From positions 1 to 42,172 of the forward strand of contig NZ_RWIM01000225.1 of assembly GCF_009764645.1 (NCBI RefSeq): a DNA stretch of 42,172 nt. Reading direction: 5' to 3'. Numbering within the stretch: position 1 is the stretch's first letter; every line of letters begins with the position of its first letter. Positions 40,455 to 42,172 of this stretch are shown here, piece after piece. Under the pieces are notes generated by a model. The model was not told the origin of the DNA. It saw nothing but the letters and a program-made list of their open reading frames with translations, and did no database searches. A program made the position numbers and the translations under genes. Source of the DNA: Pseudomonas sp. PB106. Lineage in GTDB: Bacteria > Pseudomonadota > Gammaproteobacteria > Pseudomonadales > Pseudomonadaceae.

Positions 40455-41237
40455 GTGAGCGTAGCCCCCGTCCAATCGTCCCTTAATGTCAAAGATCAGG
40501 TCAGCGCCGCCGAGTGGCAGACCCGTGTCGATCTCGCCGCTTGTTATCGTCTGGTCGCGTTGCATGGCTGGGACGATCTGATCTTCACCCACATTTCCGC
40601 CAAGGTGCCGGGCACCGAAGACTTTCTCATCAACCCGTTCGGCTTGATGTTCCATGAGATCACCGCGTCGAGCCTGGTTAAAGTCGATCAGGCCGGCAAC
40701 AAGCTCATGGACAGCCCTTACGAGATCAATCCCGCTGGCTACACCATCCACAGCGCGGTGCACGAAGTGCGGCACGATGTGGTTTGCGTGCTGCATACCC
40801 ACACCGCATCCGGCGTCGCGGTGTCGGCGCAAAAGCAAGGCGTGTTGCCGATCAGCCAGCAGTCGCTGTTTGTGCTGTCGAGCCTGGCCTATCACGGCTA
40901 TGAAGGTGTCGCGCTGAACCACGAAGAGAAGGCGCGCTTGCAGGCCGACTTGGGCGACAACAATTTCCTGATGCTGCACAACCACGGGCTGCTGACTTGT
41001 GGCGGCACCATCGCCGACACCTTTCTGATGATGTTCACCTTCCAGCGCGCTTGCGACATTCAGGTCATGGCGCAAACCGGTGGCGCTGAACTCATCGCCA
41101 TCGAACCGCAGATTCTGGCGGGCGCCAAAGCGATGATCGCCGGCGTCACCAAAAGTGCTCAAGGCATGGGTGGCGCGCTGGCCTGGCCAGCGTTGCTGCG
41201 CAAACTCGATAAACAAGACTCCGGATATAAACTCTAA
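40455..41237 (+). CDS. Class II aldolase/adducin family protein
   Basis: This protein has 260 residues from the GTG at 40455, which has an AGAGG site 8 bases upstream. A GTG at 40422 would add 11 residues. It has the class II aldolase head-domain fold with metal histidines in CVLHTHTASG and a later MLHNHGLLTCGG, and Glu at the usual place in the NPFGLMFHEIT region. Family members cleave or epimerise phosphorylated sugars, but adducin-like members are often uncharacterised. Its stop overlaps the hydrolase ATG by one base (TAATG). Confidence 0.88.
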   Translation: MSVAPVQSSLNVKDQVSAAEWQTRVDLAACYRLVALHGWDDLIFTHISAKVPGTEDFLINPFGLMFHEITASSLVKVDQAGNKLMDSPYEINPAGYTIHSAVHEVRHDVVCVLHTHTASGVAVSAQKQGVLPISQQSLFVLSSLAYHGYEGVALNHEEKARLQADLGDNNFLMLHNHGLLTCGGTIADTFLMMFTFQRACDIQVMAQTGGAELIAIEPQILAGAKAMIAGVTKSAQGMGGALAWPALLRKLDKQDSGYKL

Positions 41238-42139
41238 TGCCTCTTGCCGAGATTCCTCTGTGTGTCTGGCGTAAACGCAGCCAGACGTTTGTCTTTCGTG
41301 GTCAGCCGATCCGTTATTGGGCGGCGGGGCAGGGTGAGCCGTTGCTGCTGATCCACGGCTTCCCGACCGCCAGTTGGGATTGGCATTACCTGTGGCAGCC
41401 CTTGGCCCAGCGTTATCGGGTGATCGCCTGCGACATGCTCGGTTTCGGCGATTCAGCCAAGCCGATCAACCACACCTACAGCTTGCTGGAGCAGGCGGAT
41501 TTGCAGCAGGCGTTGCTCGCGCATCTGCAGATCGAGCAGCCGGTGCATGTGTTGGCGCACGATTACGGCGACAGCGTCGCGCAGGAACTACTGGCCCGGC
41601 ATTACGAAGACCGCATTGAAATCGCCAGTTGTGTGTTTCTTAACGGTGGACTGTTTCCAGAAACTCATCGCCCGGTGCTGATGCAAAAACTGTTGCTGAG
41701 CCCACTGGGGTGGATGATCGGTCGCGCGTTTACCCGCGATGCACTGGTGAAAAGTTTTCGGCAGATATTTGGGCCGAACACTCGGCCTACAGAAAGCGAA
41801 CTGGATGATTTCTGGAGCCTGGTCGATACCAATCGTGGGCCACGCATCATGCACAAGTTGATCAACTACATTCCTGAGCGCCGGGTCCAGCGTGATCGCT
41901 GGGTGGCGGCCATGCAGCGTGGCGAAATTCCGCTGCGGTTGATTGACGGTGAAGTTGATCCGATTTCCGGTGCTCACATGGTCGAGCGCTATCGGGAATT
42001 GATTCCGGACGCAGACACCGTGATGTTGCCGGATATCGGCCACTATCCGCAGACCGAGGCGCCAGTGCAGGTGCTCAAGCATTACCTGGCGTTTCGCGAG
42101 CGTTTTGTTCTGCCGCCGCGCAAAGTCGCCTGCTCCTGA
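41237..42139 (+). CDS. Alpha/beta hydrolase, epoxide-hydrolase/dehalogenase type
   Basis: This 300-residue protein has the oxyanion motif IHGFPTASWDW. The nucleophile elbow is LAHDYGDSVAQ, with Asp as nucleophile (as in epoxide hydrolases and haloalkane dehalogenases) rather than Ser. A cap region follows (about 130-215), and the catalytic His is in PDIGHYPQTEAP near residue 275. The natural substrate is unknown. It is translationally coupled to the aldolase-like gene, which suggests a shared pathway. Confidence 0.9.
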   Translation: MPLAEIPLCVWRKRSQTFVFRGQPIRYWAAGQGEPLLLIHGFPTASWDWHYLWQPLAQRYRVIACDMLGFGDSAKPINHTYSLLEQADLQQALLAHLQIEQPVHVLAHDYGDSVAQELLARHYEDRIEIASCVFLNGGLFPETHRPVLMQKLLLSPLGWMIGRAFTRDALVKSFRQIFGPNTRPTESELDDFWSLVDTNRGPRIMHKLINYIPERRVQRDRWVAAMQRGEIPLRLIDGEVDPISGAHMVERYRELIPDADTVMLPDIGHYPQTEAPVQVLKHYLAFRERFVLPPRKVACS

Positions 42140-42172
42140 AGATCAAAAGATCGCAGCCTTCGGCAGCTCCTG
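42140..42172. repeat. REP unit, family 1, cut by the window end
   Basis: AGATCAAAAGATCGCAGCCT followed by TCGGCAGCTCC, one arm of the same element as at 21766-21851. It starts at the base after the hydrolase stop codon. Confidence 0.8.

Overview
The window is a G+C-rich Pseudomonas chromosome segment, most likely from the P. fluorescens group. The evidence is the gene content and order, which from memory match two P. aeruginosa blocks (about PA4442-PA4466 and PA3429-PA3439), the codon usage, and several Pseudomonas-type REP palindromes between genes. I see no rRNA, tRNA, CRISPR array, phage or transposase.

Left part (1-15340): a conserved cell-envelope and metabolic block. On the minus strand kdsD-kdsC-lptC-lptA-lptB makes the Kdo precursor and exports LPS. 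It is followed by rpoN-hpf-ptsN-rapZ-ptsO (sigma-54, ribosome hibernation, nitrogen PTS). Divergent to it on the plus strand are mlaF-E-D-C-B (outer-membrane phospholipid transport), ibaG, murA and hisG-hisD-hisC.

15341-19728 is an accessory islet between hisC and algW, genes I recall as adjacent in P. aeruginosa. It holds two tandem paralogous genes of unknown function, each facing a hisC 3' end. The second hisC end is a decayed copy with an in-frame internal deletion, so the whole unit was duplicated. Both paralogs have the same CTGTCA-N4-TGACAG palindrome upstream. Next come a TonB-dependent receptor and a periplasmic DUF4198 protein, probably a metal or metallophore uptake pair. A 45-bp palindrome covers the receptor start codon.

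19729-34117: algW (regulated periplasmic protease), a Nif3-like protein, cysD-cysNC (sulfate activation), an acyltransferase-pta pair, DUF3565 divergent to a SlyD-like FKBP, a glutathione peroxidase, an old-yellow-enzyme reductase, a GT4 glycosyltransferase, cysZ and trxB. Most are stand-alone genes separated by good intrinsic terminators and REP doublets.

34261-42172: a pterin and light-sensing region. A minus-strand run of ABM-domain protein, folM, folE, folX, DUF1244 and hopJ-like genes makes tetrahydromonapterin-type cofactors. Next to it lie a MerR regulator of the LitR/CarH family that has lost the visible B12-binding residues (class II LitR, PplR-like), a short LOV blue-light receptor with an intact photoactive cysteine, and a PilZ-like gene directly downstream of the LOV gene. 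A flavodoxin, a class II aldolase-like gene and an alpha/beta hydrolase follow. The LOV-PilZ-MerR-pterin cluster is the most interesting functional unit here. The hisC-end duplication is the most interesting structural one.
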